From assembly GCF_910592395.1 (NCBI RefSeq), contig NC_088319.1, positions 9,922,001 through 9,986,000 of the forward strand: a DNA stretch of 64,000 bases, given 5' to 3'. A program made the position numbers and the translations under genes. Each line of letters begins with the position of its first letter. Positions within the stretch are counted from its first letter, which is position 1. Shown here piece by piece: positions 40,301 through 55,100 of this stretch. Below the pieces are notes generated by a model, which was not told the origin of the DNA, did no database searches, and saw nothing but the letters and a program-made list of their open reading frames with translations. This stretch comes from Lineus longissimus (lineage: Eukaryota; Nemertea; Pilidiophora; Heteronemertea; Lineidae).

Positions 40301-43300
40301 GGGTGCCTTGCTGTCTTACCTTATAATCAAATCTATGTGGGTGTTTCGGATGCAATCCTCTGTGATGTTGTCTTTAAGTCTACTTTGAATATTTAGGACA
40401 TGGAGCTGCTCTATACTCGAGCATCTGGGCTACCTACAGTACATGTTTAAAAAAGTTGGCCTAGTCTATGTGATGAGACCTCATACTTTGACATTTTATA
40501 AGTAGTTATCAAGGTCACATTAAACTTACTAGATATTTAAGACACATTGCTCTATGGTGTTTGTGGTTTTGGCAATTGCTTTCAGACCTCCAGCTGTTCG
40601 ATCCGGCGGGCACAATGGCCCAAACTTTGGTTTATTCTGTCTTTTACTTGCAGGATTGATTGCCAAGCAGAATTGAAATCTTGTCTTCGAGAGCTGTAAG
40701 GCAAATTGCACTTACAACTTCCAGCCGTGACGGAGGAAAGCGTGAGGCGTATTACACTCACTGCTTCCAAGTGTGAGCTACACTACACTCACATTGGGCC
40801 AGCTTACAAGAACAGCAAAGCACGAGGCGTATTACACTCGTTGCTTCCAAAATCTCAATATATTATCAAAACCACAAAATCCACAAAAACCACCAAAACA
40901 AAGCCACAAAATCTTCAAAAACTGCTATACTAATGAACACTGCAAATTGAAACGAGCATTAACAGAAATTACAAATTGTGAAATAACCAAATTGAAATCA
41001 AAAGACAACGTTTTAAAAAGAATTACATAAATTACATAATTAAAATTTAAAGACAATTTAAAATCTGTTAAGATGGGTATTGATCTTGCACAATATCGAT
41101 CAGCTATCGGCCAGTTCGCTTCAAAAGCATTGAGAACCAGTCCCTCATTTCACAGAAATCATTGTGGTTGTTATTATGCTTACAATTTGTGGCAACTTGA
41201 TCGTTCTGAAATATCATGGATAACAAAGGGAGATGAAGATGACTTTAGATCTATGTGGTATTTCAACTCACTCTGGCTGGTTATGATCCATATGCAGAAT
41301 ACAAAGAAGATCTTTCAAAAAAATCAGCAGCTAAATAACATCAATAATATCAAGGAATTAAATCAAGAAACTGAATCAGAGTCGAAATGGTTTGCAAGAA
41401 TAGTCACTAATTATAAAACCAAGAAAAACCACAACATTTGTTATGAAATGGATACCGGTACTGACGATAGTCGAACAAGTCTGTCACCTCATCCATCCAT
41501 GAAAAGTAATTGCGTAACGTCGTTGTGGCATAACAAACATAAAGTCTTTAAATTGTCATTAGTATTATTGTGTGTTCTTGCTTTGGGATATGAAGTGTAC
41601 ACATCCAATGTTCTGAAATTGAGTAATGATGTTGAAACAAATCCTGGCCCAGTTGATCACTCTGAGGGTTATCTTTTAAGAAAAGTTGTCCAAGGTTCAT
41701 ATCACCAAGGCCATGAACGATACTCTGACATTTCCTTGGGCAGACAGTGTGTTACAAATGCTGCATCTTCTCTTTTATATTCTCTCATTATTTCACCAGC
41801 ACATTGGCAATCACAAGATCTTGATGATATTTTAAATGAAGGAGATTCTTGGTACAGGGAAATCAAGTTGACCAAACCATCCTTAAATTACTTGGCTGTT
41901 GATGAACTACCTGCTTACCATTCATGTTTTAATGAACATTTCAGAATACAACCTGTTGGTGTGTCATACAATTATTCATTTAATTCTGGTGCAAATTCCG
42001 AAGCTTTCTCAGCAGAACAATTCCTTGCCAACATGTCATCAGAATATGGTGCTATTGTGGTAGTGGCATCTCAAGCCCTTGCTGTTGTTTGTGTTGATGA
42101 GAGATATTATTTATTTGATTCACATAGTAGAGATAAATTTGGTAAGCCATCACCGGATGGATTTTCAGTTTTACTTTCATTTACAGATTTAGAACAATTA
42201 GGTGCCTATTTAAAACAGCACATTGCTAATTTTAATGATTTAAGCATATTCGAAGCAACATTTTTCAAAATACAGATTGTCTCAAAAAGAACATTCAAAC
42301 GCAACATTGAAAAGTTACCAACATCAGAATCGGCAACAAATAAATTAATGGACAATTACTTTAATGATCAGTCTAAACAAGAAAAACGAAAACATGATAA
42401 AAAATTGTACATGCAGTGCAGAAGAAGCATACATGTACTATAATCAGATAGGCAATAAAGCATTCCACTCACAACAACTATAAAGAACAACATTTCTCTT
42501 ACCAACAAAATGACCCTGTGACACTTTGGCATCATTCATGTCTAACAACTAATTGTCATTATATTTCAGCTCAACATCACAGCGAAGGTGGTGAAAGTAC
42601 TTGAAGACACCTGCCTCAAAGATGTTCGAGGACAAAGCCTAAATGCAAAAGTCATACTTGTTGCAGATGACACCGGATGTGCCAAGTTAACATTATGGGA
42701 AAAGTTGATACCTATGGTTGAAAATGAAAAAACCTACCAGTTCAGTGAATTGTCCGTATACTATTTCGACCAAAACTCATTAACAACCACCCCGGAAACT
42801 GCTATCAAAGTTCATACTGACATAACGGTGATTGATATATCACAAGATATAATTGAGGAACAACATCTCGATGACACCAACACAACAGTGAAGAATGCCA
42901 CAGTTCAGCAAGTTTCTGTAACAATGAGAAAGGCATGCTTGTCTTGTAAACATGTTGTGCCAACAACCGACCACCACACCACAAAGTGTGGAAATTGTGA
43001 CATGCGCCAGTTAACCAAAATGTTAACACAAAACATTCGGGTAAAATTGCTCTTAATGGCAGAGGACAAGGAAAGAATCGCTGTCACAGGTCTAGACCAG
43101 ATCATGATTGACTTTCTGCTGAAAGAGGGACTAGTCATAACTAATGATGTCACGACTGACGACATTGAGGAATTCATTTTGAATTTAGAAACTATCCCAT
43201 CAGTAACATACAATGTGGACAGACTTGTTCTAAAATTTTGAACCCAATTCGTCAAACTGCATAATTCATTTTCAAATGCACATGATCCAGGCCTATGGTA

Positions 43301-46300
43301 AAGCCTCCCAGAAAATGGTGCACCACAGTTTGACATGATATGTAAACCAGCACTAAAAGCGCCCTTCGGGTTGTGCAGTAATTTCATTCAGTTTTGGAAA
43401 CGAAAAGCATTTATTTAGTTATAATTTGAATACAAGCAGAATGTTCCTAATTGAAAGTCTATTGTGTTTAGCCTTTTATTATCATGAAACATTGTAATTT
43501 CTTACAAATCTTATACTGATTTGATTGCATACTAAGTTACATAAATGTTCATTTTCAGTACCCTTCTAACATTGTCTAAAGACCGTGCCGCAAAAACATC
43601 CACATTATGTATACTCTTACAAATGCAAATAAATAAGACAAATACGTGTATGATTATGAATGCATTAATACTCATGCATATTAACCAGATACAAAATGTA
43701 GACATTTGTAATTGTTTGTTTATACTTCTTAAGAAGGTATTATTTTCTATGTTCTAAGTTTATTTTATGCATCCTTTATGTTCATAGATATAGGGATCAT
43801 TTCAGAAGTTTTATCCCAGGAGAGATAACATGATCTTGCATATAAACATTGTAATTTCTGTTAATTCTTGTACTAATTTCATCACATACAAAGTTATGTT
43901 AATGTTTTCCTAAGGACTGTGACGCAAATACGTCCTTATGATCCATTAAGTTACACATGCGTATGAACACATACATGTACATGATTATGAATTCATACGC
44001 ATGCATAACCAGATGCAAAATCTAGATATTTGTAATTGTTTGTAATTTTGGTCATAATGTACCTACATATGTATATTGTTTCATTATGTTCTAAGTTTAT
44101 TTTACGTATCCTATATTGTGTTCATGTATAAATAGATCATCTCAAAATTTAAGCAACCACAGTTTTAACAAAATTTTCTGCTACATGTAATTACTGTAAC
44201 CCTGGAAATTTTCGCGAGCTGTTTAATTTTGCTGATTTTGCGCATGGTAGTAATCTGCAAAAATAACCAGCGCGAAATATAATCTTTCTTTCTTGTTAAC
44301 TGAAGAGCAATCTCGTGTTCGCAAAATTTATCAGCGCAAAATATAAGTTTTTCATTGATTTTTTACAAATCCGCGAAAATAACCAGCCGCAAATATTTTC
44401 CGGGTTACAGTATGCAAATTCAACAATTTCTAGTCCAACTCACATGCCAAGAGCCCTGTGTTCTTAAATCCGTTTATTTTTCTTTTGACTGCAATCATTT
44501 ATGTACATACTGTAATTGCCTGCTGGCCAGGATATCACCATTTTTAACTTTTTCACAATATTGAATAAAACTAGTTCTTTTATAAAATCTTGTCTCAATG
44601 ACTGACTTCCCACTCATTCAAACCTCTTAACAGCGCTTAAGAACCTATCAACAGTTTCAATATTGTAACAAAAACCAAAACAAGCCCTCTCTGCAACCCC
44701 CAATCAGTTCACATTACTAGTACGTAGTAATGTTAGTCACATTACTAGTACATGGTAATGTTAGAACCCCAAACAATGTATTTGCTGGATATGATGGTGT
44801 TTGCAAAGGTGTCTATAAAGGAAAGTGTCTGGCGAGTGTGGCTTGTGACAGTGAAATCAGTCTGGAGCCATTTATGACACATTGCGTGACTTCAAAGTTG
44901 GTCTTGGTGTTAATTTTGTAAAAATTTTGGGGCTTATATGTAGCAACAAGACAATATTTCAGAATGACGCTATGATCAACACGAACATTAGGCGTAATCT
45001 TAGGGTAGACAGCCTTGTTTGTGGAAATGATGCATTCTCAGGGCTGCTCAAGAACTACAACACTTTCCCAAAATTAACACTAACACCAACTTTGCCAATT
45101 GCCATTTTAAGCCATTGGCTGTAGACCTCAAGAGGCCGCATTCTCATGGTTGAATGAAATATCAATAAACATGTACCCCTGCATTAACCCATGTATTTCA
45201 GCTGAGCGCCAGGCCCTTGGGCCTCTTGTTAGTTTATGCCCTTGGATTGTTGATGCAAGGCCACTAGTTAAGCATCAAACTGGGTGTATTTTACAAATCA
45301 TATTGCATGCATGGGAGGAGGGGGGCAACTCAAAGTACCACCGTACCAGTGATCAGATATGTGTGTGACCTGTCACAGCAAAATGAGGCGCATGTTGCTC
45401 CGAGCTTGGCAGGTTGAGACAGTCTCATGGTTGTTCATTTCACTGTCGTCTGCCTTTGTGAAATCTGAGAACATCAACTTCTTCCATTATCTCCTAATGT
45501 CATTTAGCCAGGCTCATCATCTGTGTGACATATGCCATACATGCGCCTCTTTTTGCTGTGTTAGGTCACATATACCTGTTTGAAATTAATTCCACCGGAA
45601 GATTTGAAGCGATCCATACTCTGATGTTCAAGCTCCACTCAGCAGCAAATTACAAAACATATGCAAATAAAATTCCTGATATGTGACCTGTCACAGCAAA
45701 ACCAGGCGCATGTCGCTCTGAGCTTGGCCGGTTGAGGCGGACTGTTTGTTCATTTCTCTGTTGTCTGCCTTTTGTGAAATATGAGCACATCAATTTCTTC
45801 CATTATCTCCTGGTGTCACTTAGGCTCATCTTCTGTGCGACAAGCGCCTGGTTTTGCTGCGACAGATCACATAGTGGAAAGACTGTGGATTGAAAATTAC
45901 CATTGCAATTGAGATATGATTATAAAGGGTTGTGGCATTTTTCTTGAGTTGGTCGCAATGTTGTTGGCTTCAAGTAAAACTGTTGGAAATCTGCATGTTT
46001 TTCTTAAAGCTGAAATGTCATGTCATGAAAACACGGCTGGCTCTTGATGACATCATGGCACTACAGTTCAGATTTGATACTTATAAAAACCAATCAAACA
46101 AGTTGCTGTGACCCTCTATCGTCTATGTCATGTATCTAATGTTTTGTTTGTTCACTTATCCTCATTTGTGTTCCTCACTTATCCTCTGTTTAATTGCTCA
46201 CTATCTCTCAGTTCTGTTGCTCACTAATCGTCGTTTTCAGCGTTTTTGAGAGAAAGAGGATGGAGGCACGGTCAGACCCTGACGTTGACGATGCTGAGTA

Positions 46301-49135
46301 AATCTCATTCTTTGGATTCAGATTGCCTGAACTGTTTGATTCCTTATTCTCGCTGGAGGCGAAACGTTCTACCACAATAAACCTTAACCCTTAGCACCCC
46401 AAACGCCCGTCAACGCCTGCAGCCTTTTTCCTTACGCCCGCAATCGGGGTGACATCTCATCTGACGTGAAAGCGCTGAATCAAAACATCGGTCTTCTTGA
46501 AATGATGTTCACAGCCGAACTTCCAGCTCAGTCAATGAGTTATATGCTTACTGACGACTATTACTACAACTTTCATGTTAGAATTTCTACTTTTTAGGAA
46601 TTTTAATAATTCATTTCATATCGGGATTCTTTCGAGGTCAATATGATATGTTCACTTCATATTTCCCTTGCCTCCTGATGATTACAGATTTTGCATGAAT
46701 AATTTCATTCCATGAAATATTTTGTTTTGGAGATCTTGATTGTGTGGTTGTGACACTCATTTCTCAGGAGCTTTTTTAGGCCTGATTGATAGTGACAATA
46801 TTGGTGGTCATGTTTGGAATTCAGACTGATTCAAGATTTTGACCCATCTTGCATGCTTGTGGACTTTATAGCCAGTTGGCAAGCTGAAGTCTGCTTTAAG
46901 GGTTGACCATACGTACCACCAGTGGCTAGAGCTTGCAATCCTAAAGCAATTGAAACTCTTTCAAAGCAAGGGGAATGCCAATTTCAAGGGTGGGAGTCAG
47001 TTCTTTGTTTACCAGGGAACAGACTCCCACCATTGAAGAATGCCAATTTCAAAGGTGGGAGTCAGTTCTTTGTTTACCAGGAAACAGACTCCCACCATTG
47101 AAGAATGCCAATTTCAAGGGTGGGAGTCAGTTCTTTGTTTACCAGGAAACAGACTCCCACCATTGAAGAATACCAATTTCAAGGGTGGGAGTCAGTTCTT
47201 TGTTTTCCAGGGAACAGACTCCCACCATTGAAGAATGCCAATTTCAAGGGTGGGAGTCAGTTCTTTGTTTACCAGGAAACAGACTCCCACCATTGAAGAA
47301 TACCAATTTCAAGGGTGGGAGTCAGTTCTTTGTTTACCAGGGAACAGACTCCCACCATTGAAGAATGCCAATTTCAGGGGTGGGAGTCAGTTCTTTGTTT
47401 ACCAGGAAACAGACTCCCACCATTGAAGAATACCAATTTCAAGGGTGGGAGTCAGTTCTTTGTTTACCAGGGAACAGACTCCCACCATTGAAGAATGCCA
47501 ATTTCAGGGGTGGGAGTCAGTTCTTTGTTTACCAGGGAACAGACTCCCACCATTGAAATTTGCGTTGACTTCATTTTGAAGGAGTTCTTAATTGTTTTAG
47601 GATTTCAATTTCTAGCCAAAATGGTGGTGCCTATGGTCAACCCTTAATTCTGAATCTGTAGGACGATATTCAGTTGTAGATTGCATCTGATGCATGTTTC
47701 AGCACTCAAGAGTTTGAAGGCATGCACTTACCATGTCAGCTGAAATAACAGCATATCATTTTCAATTGTGAATCTATCATTTGCTTGCAACCAGAGATAG
47801 TGCATGTGGATGCAACCAAGTGAGGAACCACACATGATATTTTTGCTGGTTATAGAATTCTGATAATTGACACTTTTACATCCCTGGTAACCATGGACAA
47901 GTCAATCTCAACTGTCCCTTTCATTGAGGTAAAAGCAAGACTCAGTTGTATCTTGTGTCCAGTTATGTCCGATCCAGGTGGCACAAGATGCCAGGCTCCT
48001 ACTCCTTGGCTGAATGCAGGCTCCACAAGTAAAGGCCAATAACTTCTGTTCTTGCCCAACCACAATGGAGCTAATTTTACTTTTAGCCTTAGAGTAAACC
48101 CTTTCTCATCAATATCACCATCATCATCTGTCTGAAATCCTGTTAGGCCTAGATATACTAACAGGCAGTATATCCTGGAGAGAGAGGGAATATTCTTCTG
48201 TCCCCACCTTCAGTAGAAATGGTTTGTTTTATTTAGGACAGTATGATCAGTGCATGATATTGATATAATGTCATACTCATGTTTGCATTTCCTTCCTCCT
48301 ACAATTATTTGGATGATACTGCAACATGTAGATAATAATATTGTCTAAGTACAATGGCCCAATTGTCATTTGGTTTCATAATAACTTTTTAAATAGCTCT
48401 TGACATATCTACATGTACATGTACATAGATGTAGTGTCGTAATGATACACTGTGTGACAACGGGTGACTGTCCACTCTTAAAGGCCTATGTCGTTGTAAG
48501 AAATTGAGATTTGAAATTGAATTTGAAAACTCCCAATATCGCCAATACGTATTGAGTATAAATATCAGCATTACTGTTGTTTAGACAGATATGCAAATAC
48601 TATACAAGGGCTTTCTGACTTCCCCTCAGAGCGGGTCGTCGGTGATAGTCTCTGATGTAGAGATAATAGTGAGGTTTCGCAATCACCCGGTTAGGCCCTA
48701 CGACAATGTTTATCTATTGTTCGGGTGAACTCACACAATAGATAAACGTCGTCGTAGGGCCTAACCTGATGGTTGCAAAACCTCACTATTACCCGAATGC
48801 ACTACTGCATGTGTATAACTGCATTTTATTTTCCTCATCAATGATTAGTTACAAATCCTTTTTCCTTTTCAAAATAAATGTTTTGGAAAACTGTTTTGGG
48901 TTTTTTCAGCCAACATAAATATGCATGCACCCTCTGGATGTCTGGAGGTTTTCAGGGTTATGAAAAATCATTTCAGGTTTTCACAAGCTCAAAAACCTTT
49001 ACTGGTTTTCATTTCTCTGGAAAACCTTTAGGGGGTACATATTTGTCTCAGGTGAAAAGTTCTTAAAGGTTTTTTAAAAGCCCTAAAACCCATAATTTGA
49101 AGAGTGTATCCTTGGTATCAAGTGGGGAATGTCAT

Positions 49136-49173
<38 letters not shown>

Positions 49174-52100
49174 AGATTTACGGCTTTGTAACCGTTGCCG
49201 GTTTCATCCGCATAATTGTTCATAATTGATACATAAAAAAATGCACATGGGTGCTGAGCAGGTGATGTTTAGTTTTCAATAAAGTCCTCCTGTACTGTGC
49301 GTAGTGAAGAATGAACTATAATCCTTTGAAAAACGTGCTTGTAGTAAGTACAAAAGTCTCTCATCAATACGATGCAATGACCATGTAATTCTTGCTTTTT
49401 ACGATACAATCCTAACAGTCACTCCAATCTTGAATCATCACGGGCCGAAAACTTGTCTAGTCCTCGTTTGAATGCATCAACCGATTCCAACACCACTAGA
49501 TTATTCGGCGAACTATTCCAATCTTGTATTGATCTCACAAAGAACGAGAGTCTCCTTATATTGATATTTTAATGGGTTACTAGCCGCCTTTTTCGAGTGG
49601 CCTCTTGTAATTTGAAGAGTGTATCCATAGTATCAAGTGGGGAATGTCATTCCAAAGGCAGTTACATAATGCCACTGATGTTGGACTTGTTCAGTTTTAA
49701 ACACTGTCCATCACACCAAAATCAGTTGCATTTGGGGCATATGGCTGGAGTTATCTGCATGTTCGTATTGCTTACATTTGATATTCCACTCCCATCTTTG
49801 TATCTTTTGTGGAGCCAAAGATATTCATGTTCGGAAAAAAACGATATGCTTTTACCAACATTGTTTGGTGAAAATCAAGATTTCATGACAGTATATAAGC
49901 AATTTTCTTTTGGGGGACTTCACTAAAGATGCTTTTAAAGTGAAATTTGATTGATATTTCTGCCAAATTGACTGGCAGAAGGTTGAGATGTTGTGTATTT
50001 GAGCCTTGTTATGTCATAATCTTAAAGTGGTTTGGTGTGATACGTCGCAGGAATTTGGTCAGGGACGTTTCACTGATAATGTGTTGACTGAAGCACACCA
50101 CCCAAATTTTGGAGGGATCAATGATTCCCACAGAGAAAAAAATGAATCTTGATCCTCTGATATGCTATTTCAGGCCAAAAGTCATTGGTCACCGTCATGA
50201 GGAGTGCGAACCTCTTCCACTGAAACCCTGGGTCCATTTTCAAGATATGATCACAAACGAGATGGGGTTTCTGGCCAAGTTTTATGATAAACTTCTCCTC
50301 ATCTCCCCATACCTCGGGACTATTTCAGATAAAATACCAATTTGTATTTGTTTCGCTCAGGGGTAACAGTCAGCCTTACTCTGACCGTCATGACTGTATT
50401 AATAGATGGTAACAGTTATGATGTACGGGCCTACCAGCCTACCGATTGATTCCCTGAAGTGCATACATGAAAGATATCATATCGTGGTGTCGTACTGGCT
50501 TCAACATGAATGTATCACAAGAATCGATATATTGATCAGTAGAGTGGTCAATAATTACATTACTCAGACATAATATAGATTGATGCTATAGTCATAAATG
50601 CAATTAGCTTTAAAAATGAAATTGTAAGTCATAAGAAACACTTTGGGATATTTGGTGACTGTTGGTCCGTCTCTGGGGTGTGTCATGTTGTGGCAAGCTT
50701 GGAAATATATTGACTCCTAATTTCCGCCTCACTTGGTAATTCACACATCTCATCTCCTACTGCTTCATCTGACCACAATGGGAGGTGCTGTGCGATGGTT
50801 GGTGTTATGTTGACCAGGCATCGCCATGCTGATTTTGGCCCTGTTGGGACTGCCCCCAAGAACCAGAAAATTAAATTATTACAAAATGACAACATGGGAT
50901 GAGCTTAATCCATGCACTCCCACTACCCCCACATTCCTGCCCCTTCTTGCTGCCTCCCATCCAGATCTCCATCATGGGGAAGTCAAGTGCTATGCCTAGT
51001 AGGGGATATTTGTAACTTACAGTTACATTCGAAAATGGCTTGGCCAAGCAATCACTTACAGTGTCGGTGTCAATTTAAAGTATCGAATCAACAGTGTTTT
51101 GATTTTGAGTTTGACAACCTTGGTGAGGCCATCCTCATTTCAGTTTTAAAATGTGAGACCCAAAGTGAATTTCAAATGAGTAAAACATCGAAATGGCCTT
51201 GGACGGTACCATAGCAATTGATGCATCACCAAGTGATACGCGAGTTTCTGAATAGAACCCTACTGCAGGCCCGTAGTTTATATGTCTATCAGCTGAGGGC
51301 GGATCTGGCTAACTGATCTGGGCCAGACTTTATAATCTACCCAGGAAATGAGAAGGCACATTTTCACTGCCCGTGAAAATGTAAACAGTAGGCTAAAGTG
51401 CTGGTCATGCGAAATGCCCTTTAAAATGTTTAGGTAATACCAAAATAGCAATATTGCAATTCACTACATAGTAGATACGCAAAAGTTCTTGATGAATTAC
51501 TGGGTGGAGTTCTGTTTCTCGTGGCTATGATATATCATTAGCGTGTAGAAGTCATGTGCATAACGTTAGTGCTATGTATCTGATGACTGGCTCACACTGA
51601 CTGATGAATGTATTGCACAAATCGTATAGTAGTATCTTGATTTATTGATAACCATGGCGATGGTGTTTTTTTTATGACCACTGGGTGACCTAGAAGTTCA
51701 ATGAATACTTCTGAACAGGCATGAACTGTGTATGTGTACAATGAATTAATTGAAATTCAGAAATTTATCTCATTTTGGGGGTGAGCAATCATAAGACAAA
51801 GCCTGAGAAATGATTCGAATTCATTTATGGCTTTGTTTTTTGTCTATGAGTATGATTGTTTTAGTCAGTGTACAATCATTAGCACTTCAGCCACTGAAAA
51901 TCGGTTGCTGAATTCTCCCACCTTTTTGGCCTATCTTCCACTGAACACTCCCACTTTGCCAACTTTCGTACGCAAAATGAATGACTAGTGTTCTCAGATG
52001 ATATCAGATGGCGTCTCGATCGATTTCAAAAAGTTCTTCGGCCAGAGATCGCTGGAATTGTAAGGGAATGGTTCCACCGAGGAAACTCGGTCTGCATCAC

Positions 52101-55100
52101 AGGGGACAGAATTGATAACCGAGTACACTCGGTCTGCGGCTTCAAAGAGTTAAGTATGACTCTTGCATCATTGCCAAAGTAAAAGCTTTATTATGACAAA
52201 GAAACCTCGGACATGACTTGATGTCACATACAGTTTGAAGTGAACACTAGATGGTGGACATGGTGGAGGGTTAATGTAAGTTGTCCCCCAGATGCGCTGC
52301 AGCTCTTCCCGTACCTGTGTGTCATTATACTGACAATGTATCAATTCAGAATCAGATCAAATGTTGATACCATCCTGACCTTTGATGACTCAGAGCTCAG
52401 GTGAAGTGCTTAGCCTGATAGTCGTAGCCTATTCATTGATACATTTTTTTACGATTTTATGCAAAATCAGAGTGAATTGGCTCTTGGTGTGACTTGGAAT
52501 TATCCAGAGTACCATGACTAAAATTGTGCATTGATCTCAAAGCATTAGGCCTATCTTTGGTTAGATGTCTTTTTCTGGGGTTTAAAGGATGACCACGCTG
52601 AATGTGCACATCATGACTATTCTCTGCACCTTGACATAGTTGAAATCATCTTTTAGAACCAACAACTTTCAATGATCGATATCAAAATCTCATCCTATAA
52701 GGACTTTCACGAGAGCAGATCAAAATCTCATCCTTTAAGGACTTTCACGAGAGCAGTTAGCATGATTTTGTTACATTTGCATAAAAAAAGTTCAATTTCC
52801 CTGTCTAGTGGAATCTACTATTACATGAGTTTCTGATTGGAAAGTTAGAGAGCTTCAGACTTTTGGAAAGGGCTATAACAATATCAGTTATGCATGGTAA
52901 TCAAAGGTATAGACCTACAGCTGCAATACAAATCTTGGCATTGGTATTATTGGCTCAAGGGCAGTTTCTGTTTGTGTTGTTAGTTGTTTGGTAGATATCA
53001 TATTAGTTAAATACACCTGCCAGTATGAATGGATGATGAGCTGATATAGCTCTAACCTACTCAACAAGATGCTTCAAATGATATGTGCTGTTAAAGGGAA
53101 AATATGGGCACAGCTGTGGGAGGGAGGTAGCGAGGTGGATCGTGGCAGTAACTCACATTCCGCTGTCAACCTTATTCGGTCATCATCATTGAGACCATGG
53201 CAGGGAGCAAAATGGCAGCTCAACCTCTCTCAATACAGGTCACTGACAAAATTATGCTCTTGTTCCCACCCCTGAGATCATCCAGCCCTACTCCCCTTCC
53301 TCGCCCAGCAGCATGCATGCAATGATCACCCCTCACCGCTACCAAGTGTGCCATGACCACACTGCTAATCGCCACTGAGGCCTGCTTTAAAAGGCCTATG
53401 TGCTACATGTATTTGTTAAAAAATTGAAATTTGTAATTGATATTTGTAATGGAATTCGAAAATTTCCAGTGGTAATAAGTAGGTACAGCAGCACTTCTCT
53501 ATTAAAGACACCCTCGGGACTGACAAATGCTGTCCCTGATAGAGAGGTGTCCTGATTACAGAGGTTGACTTGAATGGAAACACCCAATTTGGGACCAAAA
53601 CTAGTGTCCTTAATAAAGAGGGTGTCCTTAATATAGAGGTGTCCGCTAAGAGAGGTTCTTCTCTACATGTACATACTGAATATAAATATCAACACTGCCA
53701 TTGTTTAGAGAGATAAACAAATACTATGAATATGAAGTTTCAGCAAATTTGTATGGATAATAACTGCTCTACGAAATTGTGTATAACTGCATTTCTATTT
53801 TCTTGCACCACCAGTAATAACAAACAGCATGTCCCTTTAGGCTTTGCGCTGATGATTGCACTACATCCTGCATGGGGTGTTTCAATATCAGTGGCTTTTT
53901 CAAAAAAAAAACAACAGTTGAAACAAAAAACTTGCCATTTTATTTTATAATGTAAACCAAGAGGTCCTCAGCAACAAAGTTTTAGGCAAATCTGAGTTAT
54001 TTTATATCATTTCATATGCTGTCATTGGTTCACTGTCCCGTACATAACCTTGAAGAAACCATAGACTTCAAACTGATATAAATTGTCAATAGAAAATACT
54101 ATTCAAATTCCGTCTTCAGTTCCTTTTTCCTATGATGTGTACAATTTGATTCAGAATGGAATTACTCATAATTGGGAGGGTAAAATTGTTGACTCCCTGG
54201 TTGACACAAAGCGCCACTGATCTTCAAACACCCCACATACATTGTTCTGTATGTATGACATGAGCATAATCACAATGGAAATAATGGAACTGCCTCCACT
54301 ATGATTACATGGCCTTGAGGCACATCTAGATGAAAGAGGCAATGTTACTATCATTTCTTTTCTGTTCACGATGAAAGAGTCCGAAGTCATTCATTACCTA
54401 ATGGAGGTTCTTTCACAATTGACATGAAAGATGTCTACCTTTGAGGTCACTGTCAATGTTGGCTGTAGTACGAGATCTCTGGCTCTGAATGTAGCCTACA
54501 TCACAATGATGCTATGGGATAGACCCCCTGCGAAAATAAACTTTGGCCATTTTGAAACGACCCTTTTCACCGGCAACGTATGTTTACCATGACATAAAAG
54601 TAAAAATATACAAGCTTATTCAAGCAATTTACTTGAAGTTGTCCATGTTCATGATATTTTGAATGCTTTTGGTGATGATTTGATTGTGAAACATGACTTC
54701 GATGTCATGGTTTACTTAGGCTGCCTGTGAAAAGATGACATAAAAGTAAAAATATACAAGCTTGTTCAAGCAATTTACTTGAAGTTGTCCATGCTCATGA
54801 TATTTTGAATGCTTTTGGTGATGATTTGATTGTGAAACATGACTTCGATGTCATGGTTAACTTAGGCTGCCTGTGAAAAGATGGCCGAAATTCATTTTCG
54901 CATACGGTCTTATTATGCCAGTCAATACGGTAATAGTGGCGCTGTGATTCCAGTTGGTCCTGGTACACTCATGTGATAGGGCGATTCTCTTTGACAGCCT
55001 TGGTTTCCTCCGGTGTCTCCGGTTTCCTCCTATACAAGTTACATTACAATCGCCCAGTATTGTCGTATCGTATTATTATTATTATTATTGTTAGAGCTAG

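Larger units (their letters stand above)
40640..43390 (+). mobile_element. Helitron-like element (partial or non-autonomous), ends unresolved
   Basis: Grouping of the 2A/protease ORF and the RPA-like exon on one strand. I could not find a convincing 5'-TC start or a 3' hairpin followed by CTRR, and there is no Rep/helicase ORF, so the class is inferred from gene content only. Confidence 0.4.

Noticed and set aside
42588-42593. GTG start for the RPA-like gene
   Set aside because: Eukaryotic context and a splice acceptor at 42569 show the frame comes from an upstream exon.
46262-46302. Independent small ORF starting at the internal ATG of the candidate cassette exon
   Set aside because: 13 codons to a TAA that lies across the splice donor; the exon reading fits better.
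46975-47556. Series of 63-codon frames offset by 65 bases
   Set aside because: They are frames through the 65-bp tandem hairpin array; each stops within the next unit and they have no independent coding support.
46975-47559. CRISPR-like array
   Set aside because: Units are contiguous with no unique spacers and lie in a MITE of a eukaryotic intron.
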